DNA of 41,521 bases from Collinsella sp. AF25-2LB (GTDB lineage: Bacteria > Actinomycetota > Coriobacteriia > Coriobacteriales > Coriobacteriaceae): positions 1-41,521 of the forward strand of contig NZ_QRUF01000018.1 in NCBI RefSeq assembly GCF_003458415.1, read 5' to 3'. A program made the translations under genes and the position numbers. A model generated the notes under the pieces. It did not search any database, was not told the origin of the DNA, and was given only the letters and a program-made list of their open reading frames with translations. Positions within the stretch are counted from its first letter, which is position 1, and the number at the start of each line of letters is the position of its first letter. Positions 9,099 to 17,334 of the stretch are shown one piece after another.

Positions 9099-10281
9099 CG
9101 AGAAGCGCCTCCACTCCGGGCAGGGCCTTACCCTCGACGAGCTCCATGGAAGCGCCACCACCGGTGGAGATCCAGCTCATCTTGTCGGCCAGGTTGAACT
9201 TGTTGACAGCTGCGACAGAGTCGCCACCGCCGATGATCGAGGTGCAGTCGGCCTCGGCGACAGCCTCGGCGATAGCCTGGGTGCCGTGAGCGAAGTTGTC
9301 GAACTCGAAGACGCCCATGGGACCATTCCAGAACACAGTCTTGGCGCCCTTGACGGCCTCGGCGTAAAGCTCCTCGGTCTTGGGGCCGATGTCCATACCC
9401 TCACGATCGTCAGGGATAGCGTCGGAAGCGACAACCTCGGGGACAGCGTCCTCGCCAAAGTGATCGGCAACGCGGTTGTCGATGGGGAGCAGGATCTTGA
9501 CGCCCTTCTCCTCGGCCTTCTTGAGCATCTCGCCAGCGCGCTCGACCCAGTCCTCTTCCTTGAGGGACTGACCGACGGACAGGCCCTGAGCCAGGAAGAA
9601 GGTGTAGGCCATACCGCCACCGATGATCAGGGTGTCAGCAGAGTCGATGAGGTGATCGAGAACGCCGATCTTGGAGGAAACCTTGGAACCGCCGACGATG
9701 GCGACGAAGGGGCGCTCGGGCTCGGCGAAGATGCCGGTCAGCGTGTCGACCTCCTTCTCGAGCAGGAAGCCGGCGACGGCAGGCAGGTAAGCGGCGGGGC
9801 CCACGACGGAACCCTGGGCGCGGTGAGCGGTGCCGAAGGCATCGAGAACGAAGACGTCACCATAGGAAGCGAGCTTCTTGGCGATCTCGGGATCGTTCTT
9901 CTTCTCACGCTTGTCAAAACGGACGTTCTCGAGAACGAGGACCTTGCCCGGCTCGACGGCGGCAACAGCCTCAGCAGCCTTCTCGCCGTAGGTGTCGGCG
10001 ACAAAGGCAACATCGAGACCAGAGAGCTCAGCGAGCTTCTTGGCGACAGGCTCAAGGGAGAGCTCGGGCTGGAAGCCGGTGCCATCGGGACGGCCGAGGT
10101 GGCTCATGAGGATGACGCGAGCGTTGTGCTCAACGAGGTAGTTGATGGTGGGCAGGGCAGCCTTGATGCGGGTGGTGTCGCCAACGACGCCATCCTTGAT
10201 AGGCACGTTGAAGTCAACGCGGACGAGAACGCGCTTGCCGTCGACATCGATGTCGCGGACGGTCTTCTTGGTAAAGGCCAT
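9091..10281 (-). CDS. pgk: Phosphoglycerate kinase
   Basis: Transfers the acyl phosphate of 1,3-bisphosphoglycerate to ADP. The ATG at 10281 (MAFTKKTVRDID) is preferred over an upstream in-frame start at 10317, since AAAGG precedes it and the PGK domain begins at once. The substrate motif RVDFNVP is at residues 21-27, SHLGRP follows, and the nucleotide-binding parts include FWNGPMGVFE and the C-terminal GGGDSVAA and STGGGASMELVEG. The product is 396 residues, full length. It is the first gene after the gap terminator, and its leader holds a small hairpin at 10305-10327. Confidence 0.96.
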   Translation of the reverse strand: MAFTKKTVRDIDVDGKRVLVRVDFNVPIKDGVVGDTTRIKAALPTINYLVEHNARVILMSHLGRPDGTGFQPELSLEPVAKKLAELSGLDVAFVADTYGEKAAEAVAAVEPGKVLVLENVRFDKREKKNDPEIAKKLASYGDVFVLDAFGTAHRAQGSVVGPAAYLPAVAGFLLEKEVDTLTGIFAEPERPFVAIVGGSKVSSKIGVLDHLIDSADTLIIGGGMAYTFFLAQGLSVGQSLKEEDWVERAGEMLKKAEEKGVKILLPIDNRVADHFGEDAVPEVVASDAIPDDREGMDIGPKTEELYAEAVKGAKTVFWNGPMGVFEFDNFAHGTQAIAEAVAEADCTSIIGGGDSVAAVNKFNLADKMSWISTGGGASMELVEGKALPGVEALLDA

Positions 10282-10304
10282 GTTTGCTTCTACCTTTCGT
10301 ACGT

Positions 10305-10327
10305 GTCTGCCTCCCATTACGGCAGAC
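10305..10327 (-). promoter_or_regulatory. Small hairpin in the pgk leader
   Basis: Perfect 7-bp inverted repeat GTCTGCC (10305-10311) and GGCAGAC (10321-10327) with a 9-base loop, lying between the gap terminator and the pgk ribosome site. No U-tract follows, so it is more likely an mRNA 5'-end or processing structure than a terminator. Confidence 0.35.
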
Positions 10328-10340
10328 GATTTCCTATAAA

Positions 10341-10384
10341 AAGGGCGCGACCCTAGGGTGTAAGCCCTATGAGGCCGCGCCCTT
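10341..10384 (-). terminator. Terminator between gap and pgk
   Basis: Outer stem AAGGGCGCG (10341-10349) and CGCGCCCTT (10376-10384) enclosing a smaller AGGG/CCCT hairpin. On the minus strand it begins 38 bases after the gap stop and is followed by TTTTTATAGG. Partial read-through would give more gap than pgk-tpiA-gpmI message, a common arrangement for this gene set. Confidence 0.75.
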
Positions 10385-10421
10385 CTTTAGACGCTCAACG
10401 AGCTATTCGCTAAAAGCTAAA

Positions 10422-11447
10422 TTAAGCAACGAACTTCTCGAAGTACTTGATGGTGCGGACCATCTGAGAGGTGTAGGAGTTCTCGTTGTCGTACCAAGAG
10501 GTGACCTGAACGAGGGTCTGGCCGTTGCCGAGGTCAGAGCACATGGTCTGAGTGGCGTCGAAGATGGAGCCGTGGGTCTCGCCGATGATGTCGGTGGAGA
10601 CGATATCGTCCTCGTTGTAACCGAAGGTCTCGGAGATGGTGGAAGCGTAGGCCTTCATAGCGGCGTTGACCTCGTCGACGGTGACCTTCTTGTCAACGAC
10701 AGCGTAGAGGTTGGTGATGGAGCCGGTCGGCGTCGGGACGCGCTGGGCGGCACCGATGAGCTTACCGTTGAGCTCGGGGAGAACCAGGCCGATAGCCTTG
10801 GCAGCACCGGTGGTGTTGGGGACGATGTTGACGGCGCAGGCGCGGCTACGACGCTTGTTGCCCTTGCGCTGCGGGCCGTCGAGCGGCATCTGGTCGCCGG
10901 TCCAGGCGTGAATGGTGGTCATGATGCCGGACACGATGGGAGCGAAGTCGTTCAGACCCTTGGCCATCGGGGCGAGGCAGTTGGTGGTGCAGGAAGCAGC
11001 GGAGATGATGTTGTCCTCAGCGGTCAGCGTCTCGTGGTTGACGTTGTACACGATGGTGGGCAGATCGCTGCCGGCCGGAGCGGAGATGACGACCTTCTTG
11101 GCGCCAGCGTTGATGTGGGCCTGAGCCTTAGCCTTGCTGGTGTAGAAGCCGGTGCACTCGAGAACGACGTCGACGTCGAGGTCGCCCCAAGGCAGGTTGT
11201 TGGCGTCGGCCTCCTTGTAGATCTTGATCTCCTTGCCGTCAACGGTGATGGAATCCTCGCCAGCAACGACCTCGTGATCGCGAGCGTAGTTGCCCTGCGT
11301 GGAGTCGTACTTCAGCAGGTAAGCGAGCATATCGGGAGAGGTGAGGTCGTTGATAGCGACAATCTCGGAGCCCTCATGACCGAACATCTGACGGAAAGCC
11401 AGACGACCGATGCGACCGAAGCCGTTAATAGCAACCTTTACTGCCAT
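10422..11447 (-). CDS. gap: Glyceraldehyde-3-phosphate dehydrogenase, NAD-type
   Basis: Oxidises and phosphorylates glyceraldehyde 3-phosphate. The ATG at 11447 has AAAGGAG upstream and gives the standard [16 protein letters not shown] beginning; an upstream in-frame start at 11549 would add 34 non-homologous residues. The catalytic Cys153 is in [10 protein letters not shown]. Asp34 in AIND points to NAD rather than NADP. The C-terminal WYDNENSYT motif is intact and the 341-residue length is normal. It stands as the first glycolytic gene after whiA, with its own AT-rich promoter region and its own terminator at 10341-10384. Confidence 0.96.
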   Translation of the reverse strand: MAVKVAINGFGRIGRLAFRQMFGHEGSEIVAINDLTSPDMLAYLLKYDSTQGNYARDHEVVAGEDSITVDGKEIKIYKEADANNLPWGDLDVDVVLECTGFYTSKAKAQAHINAGAKKVVISAPAGSDLPTIVYNVNHETLTAEDNIISAASCTTNCLAPMAKGLNDFAPIVSGIMTTIHAWTGDQMPLDGPQRKGNKRRSRACAVNIVPNTTGAAKAIGLVLPELNGKLIGAAQRVPTPTGSITNLYAVVDKKVTVDEVNAAMKAYASTISETFGYNEDDIVSTDIIGETHGSIFDATQTMCSDLGNGQTLVQVTSWYDNENSYTSQMVRTIKYFEKFVA

Positions 11448-11519
11448 TGTGTCTCCTTTCGTAAGGCCCCCGCAAGCTACAGCGCCCGCCGTTGAGGCCC
11501 ACAAACTAACCACTCGCCT

Positions 11520-11565
11520 AATATACCTTTTTTTTGACTTGAATTTCACGAGAATGCTCGAAATT
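11520..11565 (-). promoter_or_regulatory. Promoter region of gap with near-palindrome
   Basis: On the minus strand a -10-like TATATT (11520-11525) follows a run of eight A and a weak -35 (TGAAAT, 11543-11548, 17-base spacing). Overlapping the -35 is a near-palindrome with arms AATTTC (11542-11547) and GAAATT (11560-11565) and an inner CGAG/CTCG pair (11549-11552 and 11557-11560). Upstream DNA to 11640 is very AT-rich. A regulator site is plausible but unproven. Confidence 0.4.
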
Positions 11566-11640
11566 GAAAATCAAATTTACGTTAAAACGTTTTAAAGAAT
11601 AAAATAGCAGCTAAATCCGTATATACGTCAATACTTTAAA

Positions 11641-12570
11641 CTACTTGTTTGCTTCAATGAGCTTTTCAAGACGTAAAACACGATGGTAGAGGGCCGACTT
11701 CGACAAGGGAGGGTCAGCCATCTCCCCTAAATCACGCAGCGACAGATCGGGATAGCGCTCGCGCAGGTCGCAAAAGACCGCCAAGGCATCCGGAAGCGCA
11801 TCGCGAAGGCCGCGCTGCTCGAGCTCATCGATAAGCGCAAGCTGATGTTGGGCAGCACCGGCGCTTCTGGTCTGGTTGGCGAGCTCGGCGTTCACGCGAC
11901 GGTTCACATCGTTCTTAACCAACTTGACCGCGCGCGCCTCCTCAATCTCGGCAACGCTGCGCTTGGCACCAATCAGCTTTAATAGATGCTCGATTTCCTC
12001 GGCGCTCTTAATGTACACGGCATATGACCCCCGCCGTGCATTAACACGAGCATGGACCCCAATCTGCCCCAACAGGTCGCAAAGCCCCTTAGCATATTGC
12101 TCGCCCTGCACCGCGATCTCCAAATGAAAATCGCCGCGCGGATCGGCCACGAAGCCACCCGCGATGAGCGCGCCGCGGATGTAGGCAAGCCTGCAGCAGG
12201 GACGGGCAACGATGTGTCGGGGAACACCAGCGACGAGCCCTCCCCTGCGGTCTAGAATGCCCAGCAGCACCAGAGCCTTGTCCAGGTCGGGTTGATCGGG
12301 CAGGGTAATGAGATAATTACGGACCTTATGCAAGACCGATTTACGAACGGTGAATTCCGTTTTGAGCTTAAGGATGCGATGTGTCAGCGTGATCATCGTG
12401 CGCGCGACGGCTCCCGTCTCAGTCGCAACCGTCAAACGATACCGCCCAGAGCCGGTAAGCGAGAGCGTACCACTCACGCGCGTGAGGGCGGCAAGTGTCG
12501 ACAAGTCGCAGTATTCACATTCGGGTTCGCAGCGCGCAAGCTCGTCGCGCACCTCAGCGGTAAACGACAT
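11641..12570 (-). CDS. whiA: DNA-binding protein WhiA
   Basis: WhiA is found throughout Gram-positive bacteria; it is a sporulation regulator in Streptomyces and affects cell division and chromosome segregation in Bacillus. The 309-residue protein has the N-terminal start MSFTAEVRDELAR, the degenerate LAGLIDADG homing-endonuclease-like domain (GCLxxxYIRGALIAGGFV-like region near residues 125-140) and a C-terminal helix-turn-helix with SLRDLGEMADPPLSKSALYHR. It starts six bases after the rapZ stop with only a weak AAGGC ribosome site, so coupling to rapZ is likely. The yvcK gene that usually separates rapZ and whiA is absent here. Confidence 0.95.
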   Translation of the reverse strand: MSFTAEVRDELARCEPECEYCDLSTLAALTRVSGTLSLTGSGRYRLTVATETGAVARTMITLTHRILKLKTEFTVRKSVLHKVRNYLITLPDQPDLDKALVLLGILDRRGGLVAGVPRHIVARPCCRLAYIRGALIAGGFVADPRGDFHLEIAVQGEQYAKGLCDLLGQIGVHARVNARRGSYAVYIKSAEEIEHLLKLIGAKRSVAEIEEARAVKLVKNDVNRRVNAELANQTRSAGAAQHQLALIDELEQRGLRDALPDALAVFCDLRERYPDLSLRDLGEMADPPLSKSALYHRVLRLEKLIEANK

Positions 12571-12576
12571 GCAGGC

Positions 12577-13497
12577 CTATGCCTTCGTGTTGGCGCGCGA
12601 CAGATCGCGGTGGGAGATGCTCACGTGATACTGGGCGCCTTCCAGGTAACGGGCCGTGGCCTCGGCAATGGCGACGCTACGGTGCTGTCCGCCCGTGCAG
12701 CCGATGGCGATAGAAAGCTGCGGTTTACCCTCCGCGATATAGCCCGGCATCACCGTATCGAGTAGCCGTGTCCAAGCCTTCCAAAACTCCTGCGTCTTGG
12801 GATGGTCCAGAACAAAATCCGAGACCTTTTTATCGAGACCGGTCATCGTGCGCATCTCGGGATCGTAGAACGGATTGGGCAGGAAGCGGACGTCGATCAT
12901 AATGTCCGCCTCGACGGGCATGCCGTGCTTAAAGCCAAACGAGAACACATGGACGTCCATGAGCTGTTGGTCGGACAGTTCGGAAAATGCCATACGTAGC
13001 TTGTTGCGCAGCGCAGAGGTGCGCAGACGGCTCGTGTCGATAATCATATCGGCTCGATCGCGCACGCCCTGCAGCTGAAGGCGCTCGCGCTGAATGGCAT
13101 CGGCCGTAGTCTCCCCCGGTTTGGCAATGGGATGACGGCGGCGGTTTTCGCTATAACGACGGATCAGCACCTCGTCAGAAGCCTCTAGGAACACGATGTC
13201 GCAGCTCATCTCGCGTTCTTCGAGCGCGGCGACCGCATCGAGCAACTCGTCAAACAGTCCCTGGCTACGCAAATCGCAGGTGACGGCGAGATGCCTGCCC
13301 ACGCCCGTATTGATGCCGACGAGCTCGGCAAGCTGGGCGATCAGACGCGGAGGCAGGTTATCGATGCAAAAATAGCCCATGTCCTCGAACACGTGCATGG
13401 CCTGCGTGCGGCCCGATCCGGACATTCCGGTGATGATGACGATATCGGGGATGCGCTCCGAGCGCTCCGCCGCATCCATGGCATCTCCCTTTTGCAT
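12577..13497 (-). CDS. rapZ: RNase adapter RapZ / YvcJ-type nucleotide-binding protein
   Basis: In E. coli RapZ guides RNase E to the GlmZ small RNA and so tunes glucosamine-6-phosphate synthesis; the role in actinobacteria is less clear. The 306-residue protein has the P-loop GMSGSGRT at about residues 24-31, in which the usual lysine is arginine (Arg30), a form I recall from other actinobacterial members. It also has the conserved ED-GYFCIDNLPP segment and the C-terminal GCTGGQHRSVAIAE motif. The ATG at 13497 has GGGAGG upstream; a second in-frame ATG at 13479 with its own AGGGAG is also possible. A strong hairpin ends just before its ribosome site. Confidence 0.93.
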   Translation of the reverse strand: MQKGDAMDAAERSERIPDIVIITGMSGSGRTQAMHVFEDMGYFCIDNLPPRLIAQLAELVGINTGVGRHLAVTCDLRSQGLFDELLDAVAALEEREMSCDIVFLEASDEVLIRRYSENRRRHPIAKPGETTADAIQRERLQLQGVRDRADMIIDTSRLRTSALRNKLRMAFSELSDQQLMDVHVFSFGFKHGMPVEADIMIDVRFLPNPFYDPEMRTMTGLDKKVSDFVLDHPKTQEFWKAWTRLLDTVMPGYIAEGKPQLSIAIGCTGGQHRSVAIAEATARYLEGAQYHVSISHRDLSRANTKA

Positions 13498-13517
13498 GTG
13501 TTGCCTCCCGAAAACAA

Positions 13518-13547
13518 GCGCGGGACCCAGCGACCCGGATCCCGCGC
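13518..13547 (-). terminator. Terminator after nanE, in front of rapZ
   Basis: Stem GCGCGGGA (13518-13525) and TCCCGCGC (13540-13547), which extends inward with further pairing. On the minus strand it follows nanE by about 50 bases and runs into TTGTTTTC. It ends about eight bases before the rapZ ribosome site, so rapZ message must either read through it or start within it. A TATACT -10-like box at about 13569-13574 lacks a clear -35. Confidence 0.65.
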
Positions 13548-13598
13548 GGTCAATTGCCTATATTGAGTATACCGCCCCGAGCGGATACGAGGCCTGTC

Positions 13599-14285
13599 TT
13601 ACGCCTCAAGCGCAGCCTTGAACCAACTCGTAATACTCGTGGGATGCGTGATGGCAGTGCCGACGACAACGGCCCAAGCGCCAGCATCGATCGCGGCGCG
13701 AGCCTCCTCGGGCGTGTGCACACGGCCCTCGCAGATGATGGGAAGACCGGGGAATTCCTCGGTCGCCTGACGCAGAAGCGGAAGATCGGGGCCATCGGCC
13801 ATGGTGCAGTCGATGGCGGCGACACCATGAGAAAGCGTGGTGGATACAAGGTCGAAGCCCATATCAACCGCACGGCGAATGTCCTCGATGGTGGCACAAT
13901 CCGCCATCAGGAGCACACCCTCCTCGTGCAGCGGACGGAAGGTGTCCTCGACGGTCTTGCCATCGGGACGCGGACGATCGGTGGCATCGATCGCCACGAT
14001 ATCGGCACCCGCGGCAACGCAGGCGCGAGCGTGACGCAGCGTCGGCGTGATGTAAACGCCCTCGTGCCCATCCTTCCACAGGCCGATAACAGGAACCTCA
14101 CAGCGACCCTTAATGGCGGCAATGTCGGCAAGGCCCTGACAGCGAATGGCGGCGGCGCCGCCAAGCTCGCAAGCGCGAGACATTTGAGCCATGGTCTCGG
14201 GCGTACGAAGCGGCTCGCCCATATACGCCTGAACGCTCACGACGAGCTTGCCCTTCAGGGATTGAATCAAAGGATCGACGGTCAT
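13599..14285 (-). CDS. nanE: N-acetylmannosamine-6-phosphate 2-epimerase
   Basis: Converts ManNAc-6-phosphate to GlcNAc-6-phosphate, the third step of sialic-acid breakdown. The 228-residue TIM barrel has the family features SVQAYMGEPLRTPETMA at the N-terminus, PVIGLWKDG with the catalytic-type lysine, VYITPTL, DATDRPRPDG, and CEGRVHTPEEA near the C-terminus with the conserved glutamate. Length is typical. AAAGG lies about ten bases before the ATG. It is the last gene of the locus, after nanK and a perfect intercistronic hairpin, and is followed by a terminator. Confidence 0.93.
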   Translation of the reverse strand: MTVDPLIQSLKGKLVVSVQAYMGEPLRTPETMAQMSRACELGGAAAIRCQGLADIAAIKGRCEVPVIGLWKDGHEGVYITPTLRHARACVAAGADIVAIDATDRPRPDGKTVEDTFRPLHEEGVLLMADCATIEDIRRAVDMGFDLVSTTLSHGVAAIDCTMADGPDLPLLRQATEEFPGLPIICEGRVHTPEEARAAIDAGAWAVVVGTAITHPTSITSWFKAALEA

Positions 14286-14308
14286 AAGGCTGCAACCTTT
14301 CTCAGAAC

Positions 14309-14339
14309 AGCCTCCCGAGGCGTGTTGTCTCGGGAGGCT
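14309..14339 (-). terminator. Perfect hairpin between nanK and nanE
   Basis: An 11-bp perfect inverted repeat AGCCTCCCGAG (14309-14319) and CTCGGGAGGCT (14329-14339) with a 9-base loop fills most of the 70-base gap. On the minus strand it is followed by GTTCTGAG, with no U-tract, so it is more likely an mRNA processing or stability element or an attenuator than a full terminator. Confidence 0.5.
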
Positions 14340-14355
14340 CCTACAGCAGATACGT

Positions 14356-15321
14356 TTACTTCAACGAGGCAAGAAGATGCTCAGCGGCACCGATGAGCGG
14401 AGCATCGCCCTCCAGAGAACCGATGAGGATCGGCGTGTCCTGAAGCGGATCGAGCGCCTGGCTGGCATAGCCCTCGTGCACCGAATCCTTCCACGTCTGC
14501 GAACGCCAATCGGGACCTTGGTGAATCACGCCGCCCGAAAGCACGATGACCTCAGGGTCCAGGATGTTAGCGAGCGAGCCCAAGCTGGCACCCAACGCAA
14601 AGCCGGCATCATGGATGACCTCGGTCGCCTTTGCGTCGCCTGCACGGCACAGGTCGTTCACATCGCGACCGACCGAAGGACGGCTGGGGTCGACACGGCC
14701 AAAGCGCTCATCGTACATACGACCAATGGAAGTGCCCGAAGCAACCGACTCCAGATGGCCGGAACGCCCGCAGGCGCAGGGAATGCCGGCGGCAGCCGAG
14801 CACTCGATGTGGCCCATATGGCCAGCAGCACCATGGAAGCCCTGCATCACGCGGCCGTTCTCGACATATGCGCCGCCGATGCCCGTACCGATGCCAAGAC
14901 ACAAGACGGAGAACTTGCCCTTGCCGACGCCCCAGTGGGCCTCGCCTAGAGCATGAGCTTGCACGTCGCCTACAACGGCAACGGGAAGACCGAGATCCTC
15001 GCGCAGACGCGGCCCCAACTGAACGCCGGACCAGCCGGGCATGATCTCATTGGCATACGCGATGGCGCCCGTCTTGGGATCGACGACGCCGGCGGCACCG
15101 ATACCGACGCCAAGGACCTCGACATCGGGATTCGCCTCGAGAGCAGCCTTGATGGACGCCTCGATACGCTGGAAGACGGCCTCGCCGCCCTCTTGGGCCT
15201 CGGTGGGAACCTCGGCCTCAAAAACGGGATGGGGCACACTACCGTCAGCCGGGTACTCCATGATGGCAGTCGCGATCTTAGTTCCGCCGATATCGACAGA
15301 ACAGACGTACTTGTTCTCCAT
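14356..15321 (-). CDS. nanK: ROK-family kinase, probable N-acetylmannosamine kinase
   Basis: Expected to phosphorylate ManNAc to ManNAc-6-phosphate. The 321-residue ROK protein has the phosphate-binding DIGGTKIA at residues 10-17, the catalytic aspartate Asp119 in GDVQAHALGE, the GIGTGIGGA nucleotide motif near 143-151, and the zinc region with His168, Cys182 and Cys184. The fourth zinc ligand, normally Cys in the GCLE motif, is His189 (GHLE). AAGGAGAG stands seven bases before the ATG. Family alone would allow glucokinase or another ROK sugar kinase; the nanA-nanE neighbours make ManNAc the best substrate call. Confidence 0.88.
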   Translation of the reverse strand: MENKYVCSVDIGGTKIATAIMEYPADGSVPHPVFEAEVPTEAQEGGEAVFQRIEASIKAALEANPDVEVLGVGIGAAGVVDPKTGAIAYANEIMPGWSGVQLGPRLREDLGLPVAVVGDVQAHALGEAHWGVGKGKFSVLCLGIGTGIGGAYVENGRVMQGFHGAAGHMGHIECSAAAGIPCACGRSGHLESVASGTSIGRMYDERFGRVDPSRPSVGRDVNDLCRAGDAKATEVIHDAGFALGASLGSLANILDPEVIVLSGGVIHQGPDWRSQTWKDSVHEGYASQALDPLQDTPILIGSLEGDAPLIGAAEHLLASLK

Positions 15322-15422
15322 GTCGCTCTCCTTCGGAGATAAAAAACAACTATAGGAAATGCGCCGTCAGGCTAGCCGTCACAGCGCAGTAAAGGTTTTC
15401 CTGGTGCCCAAGATCGCCGAGA

Positions 15423-15463
15423 AACCGTGTGGCCATTGACCTAATAGTCATGGCCACACGGTT
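15423..15463 (-). terminator. Long hairpin between nanA and nanK
   Basis: Arms at 15423-15440 and 15447-15463 pair over 13 bp (AACCGTGTGGCCA with TGGCCACACGGTT), then a one-base bulge and four more pairs (TGAC with GTCA) closing a 6-base loop. On the minus strand it lies 30 bases after nanA and is followed by TCTCGGCG just past the stem, so the U-tract is poor. It may act as a partial terminator or RNA-stability element. Confidence 0.55.
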
Positions 15464-15493
15464 GAACGGCGAGGTCGGGTGCCTGGGAAAGCT

Positions 15494-16414
15494 TTACAGG
15501 AGGCCGTTGTCCTGGAGGACCTTCCTAATAGCCTCGACGTTCTCGCCGGTCATGGCCTTCACCGGGCGCGGCATGGTCGGGCTGTCGAAGATACCCATGA
15601 GGTTCATAGCGGTCTTGAAGGCGCCGACGCCACCGGCATAGCCCTGGACGCCCGAGGTGACATCCCAGATGTGCGAAATCTCATTGAGGCGATCCTGCTC
15701 GGCCTTGACGGTAGCCCAGTCACCAGCCTGAGCGGCCTTCCACTGACGAACGTAGCCCTCGGGCTCAACGTTGGCGAGACCCGGGACAGAGCCGTCGGCG
15801 CCACCGAGGTAAGCGCCGTCGACAACAACCTCGTGGCCGGTGAGGATGCTCATCGGATGGCCGTTCTTCTCGTTCTCCTGAACGAGGTAGCGGAACGAGA
15901 TGTCATCACCCGAGGAATCCTTGACGCCAGCAAGGACGCCCTCGGCGCCGAGCTTGGCAAGGAGCTTCCAGGGGAGCTTGGTGTGAACGCAGACGGGGAT
16001 ATCATAGGCAAAGATGGGCAGGTCAAGCTCCTCGTGCAGGATGCGGAAGTGCTCCTCGACCTCGGTCATGCCCTGCAGGGCATAGAACGGGCAGGTGGCG
16101 ACGAGCGCATCGGCGCCCAGCTCCTGAGCGACCTTACCGTGCTCGATCATGCGCTCGGTCTCGGTGTCGATGATGCCGACCAGAACGGGAACGCGGTGGT
16201 CGACGATGCGTACTGCCTCGGCGATGATCTGACGGCGACGCTCGTCGGTGGAGAAGACGACCTCACCCGAAGAGCCCAGGAAGAACAGACCATCGACGCC
16301 GGCATCGATCATGCGGTTGATGCTGCGCTCAAAGGAGGCAACGTCGAGCTGGTGATCTTCGGTGTCGGGAACAACGACGGGAGGGATAACGCCGGTGAAT
16401 TTCTGAGTTGCCAC
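15494..16414 (-). CDS. nanA: N-acetylneuraminate lyase (DapA/NanA family aldolase)
   Basis: Cleaves N-acetylneuraminate to ManNAc and pyruvate through a Schiff base. The start chosen is GTG at 16414, preceded by AAGGAG with a six-base spacer; a longer in-frame start at 16498 would add 28 unrelated residues. Numbering from the GTG, the 306-residue protein has GSSGE at 47-51, the catalytic tyrosine Tyr137 in FAYDIP and the Schiff-base lysine Lys165 in GVKDSSGD, the same positions as in E. coli NanA. DapA-type synthases and keto-acid aldolases share this fold, so the lyase call depends partly on the adjacent nanK and nanE. Confidence 0.83.
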   Translation of the reverse strand: MATQKFTGVIPPVVVPDTEDHQLDVASFERSINRMIDAGVDGLFFLGSSGEVVFSTDERRRQIIAEAVRIVDHRVPVLVGIIDTETERMIEHGKVAQELGADALVATCPFYALQGMTEVEEHFRILHEELDLPIFAYDIPVCVHTKLPWKLLAKLGAEGVLAGVKDSSGDDISFRYLVQENEKNGHPMSILTGHEVVVDGAYLGGADGSVPGLANVEPEGYVRQWKAAQAGDWATVKAEQDRLNEISHIWDVTSGVQGYAGGVGAFKTAMNLMGIFDSPTMPRPVKAMTGENVEAIRKVLQDNGLL

Positions 16415-16482
16415 AAGAATCTCCTTAGTTGTCTGGCGGGCAGCCTTATGCCGCCCACTCTTGTTGGCAGTGTCCAGGCCGT

Positions 16483-17334
16483 CTAGGCCAAAGAACACGA
16501 GTGGAACGTTTGGTTAAAAAAGTCTACGACTTCGTTTTCGAACGCATTGATGCGCTCGTGAGCGTATTTTGCATAGATGATATGCCTCCGGTCACACTCA
16601 AGACCGTTGAATACGGCAAACTGATCCTTGGGATCGCTCACGGTATCCATAAGCGATGTGCCCATGAGCACCGATCCGCGCACCCGAGACGACAGCACCT
16701 CGAGGCCGCCAGGAAGCGGATTGGCAACCGCCGTGCGGGCGAGGCCCCGCTCGTCCAGAGCAGAAACCGCCAGCGCGACTCCGCCGCCAAGACCCTCGCC
16801 CCATGCAAAGATGCGGTCGGGGTCCATGCCATCAAGATTGCGCGCGACCTCCGCCAACGCGCAGCCCCAACGGACGCGCCTGACAAAAGCAGGCGAGGTA
16901 ATCCCCTGCCGCAGATCGCTGGGTCCAATCGCCTCATCGTCCAGCGCAAGCACGGCATATCCCATGGCCGCAAACCTCGTCATGTGATGCCATCCCCGCA
17001 CGGGTCGGTCGATGTCGTGAAACATCAGACATAGCGGCACAAGCTCGGATGCTCGGGCGCGACCGGCAGGCTCGATCAAACGTGCGTGGACCACATCGCC
17101 ACCAAGCTCAAAGGAAACCTCGGAGTAGCGGGCATACGGATTGGCGAAATCGATCGCCGTAATGGCCAGGCCTTGAATCTCAAGATTCATAGCACATGTC
17201 TCCAAATCAGAAACATCTGCCTGAACATCACCGTGCCAGTCCCGATATTCAGAGAGCCTTGACGAAACCGTCCCGGGAATCCCCACAAGGTCGGGGACAA
17301 TCAGCTCGCCGACATTGCTCTCGCACTTAGACAT
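16483..17334 (-). CDS. Divergent AXE1-family alpha/beta hydrolase lacking the nucleophile serine (probable pseudo-esterase)
   Basis: A shortened relative of the acetyl-xylan-esterase protein encoded just upstream. The 283 residues align with that neighbour across the core: the elbow here reads WGEGLGGG, so the G-x-S-x-G serine is Gly181. The triad aspartate (Asp230 in LMDTV) and histidine (His259 in YAHE) are kept. Between elbow and aspartate about 45-50 residues of the cap and subunit-contact helices are missing. Ester hydrolysis by the normal mechanism is therefore unlikely; a structural or binding partner of the neighbour, or a changed chemistry, is inferred. The start overlaps the previous gene by eight bases (ATGTCTAA), which suggests equal, coupled translation. 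It precedes nanA by 68 bases. Confidence 0.78.
   Translation of the reverse strand: MSKCESNVGELIVPDLVGIPGTVSSRLSEYRDWHGDVQADVSDLETCAMNLEIQGLAITAIDFANPYARYSEVSFELGGDVVHARLIEPAGRARASELVPLCLMFHDIDRPVRGWHHMTRFAAMGYAVLALDDEAIGPSDLRQGITSPAFVRRVRWGCALAEVARNLDGMDPDRIFAWGEGLGGGVALAVSALDERGLARTAVANPLPGGLEVLSSRVRGSVLMGTSLMDTVSDPKDQFAVFNGLECDRRHIIYAKYAHERINAFENEVVDFFNQTFHSCSLA

Noticed and set aside
13408..13431. RapZ P-loop arginine as evidence of a dead protein
   Set aside because: Arginine at this position is, as I recall, usual in actinobacterial RapZ, and the rest of the protein is intact.
14356..15321. Glucokinase as the identity of the ROK protein
   Set aside because: ROK motifs alone would allow it, but the protein sits between nanA and nanE and the pathway needs a ManNAc kinase at this place.
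15494..16414. Dihydrodipicolinate synthase (DapA) as the identity of the aldolase
   Set aside because: Fold and Lys165 are shared, but no lysine-synthesis gene is nearby and nanK/nanE are; the lyase call is kept with reduced confidence.
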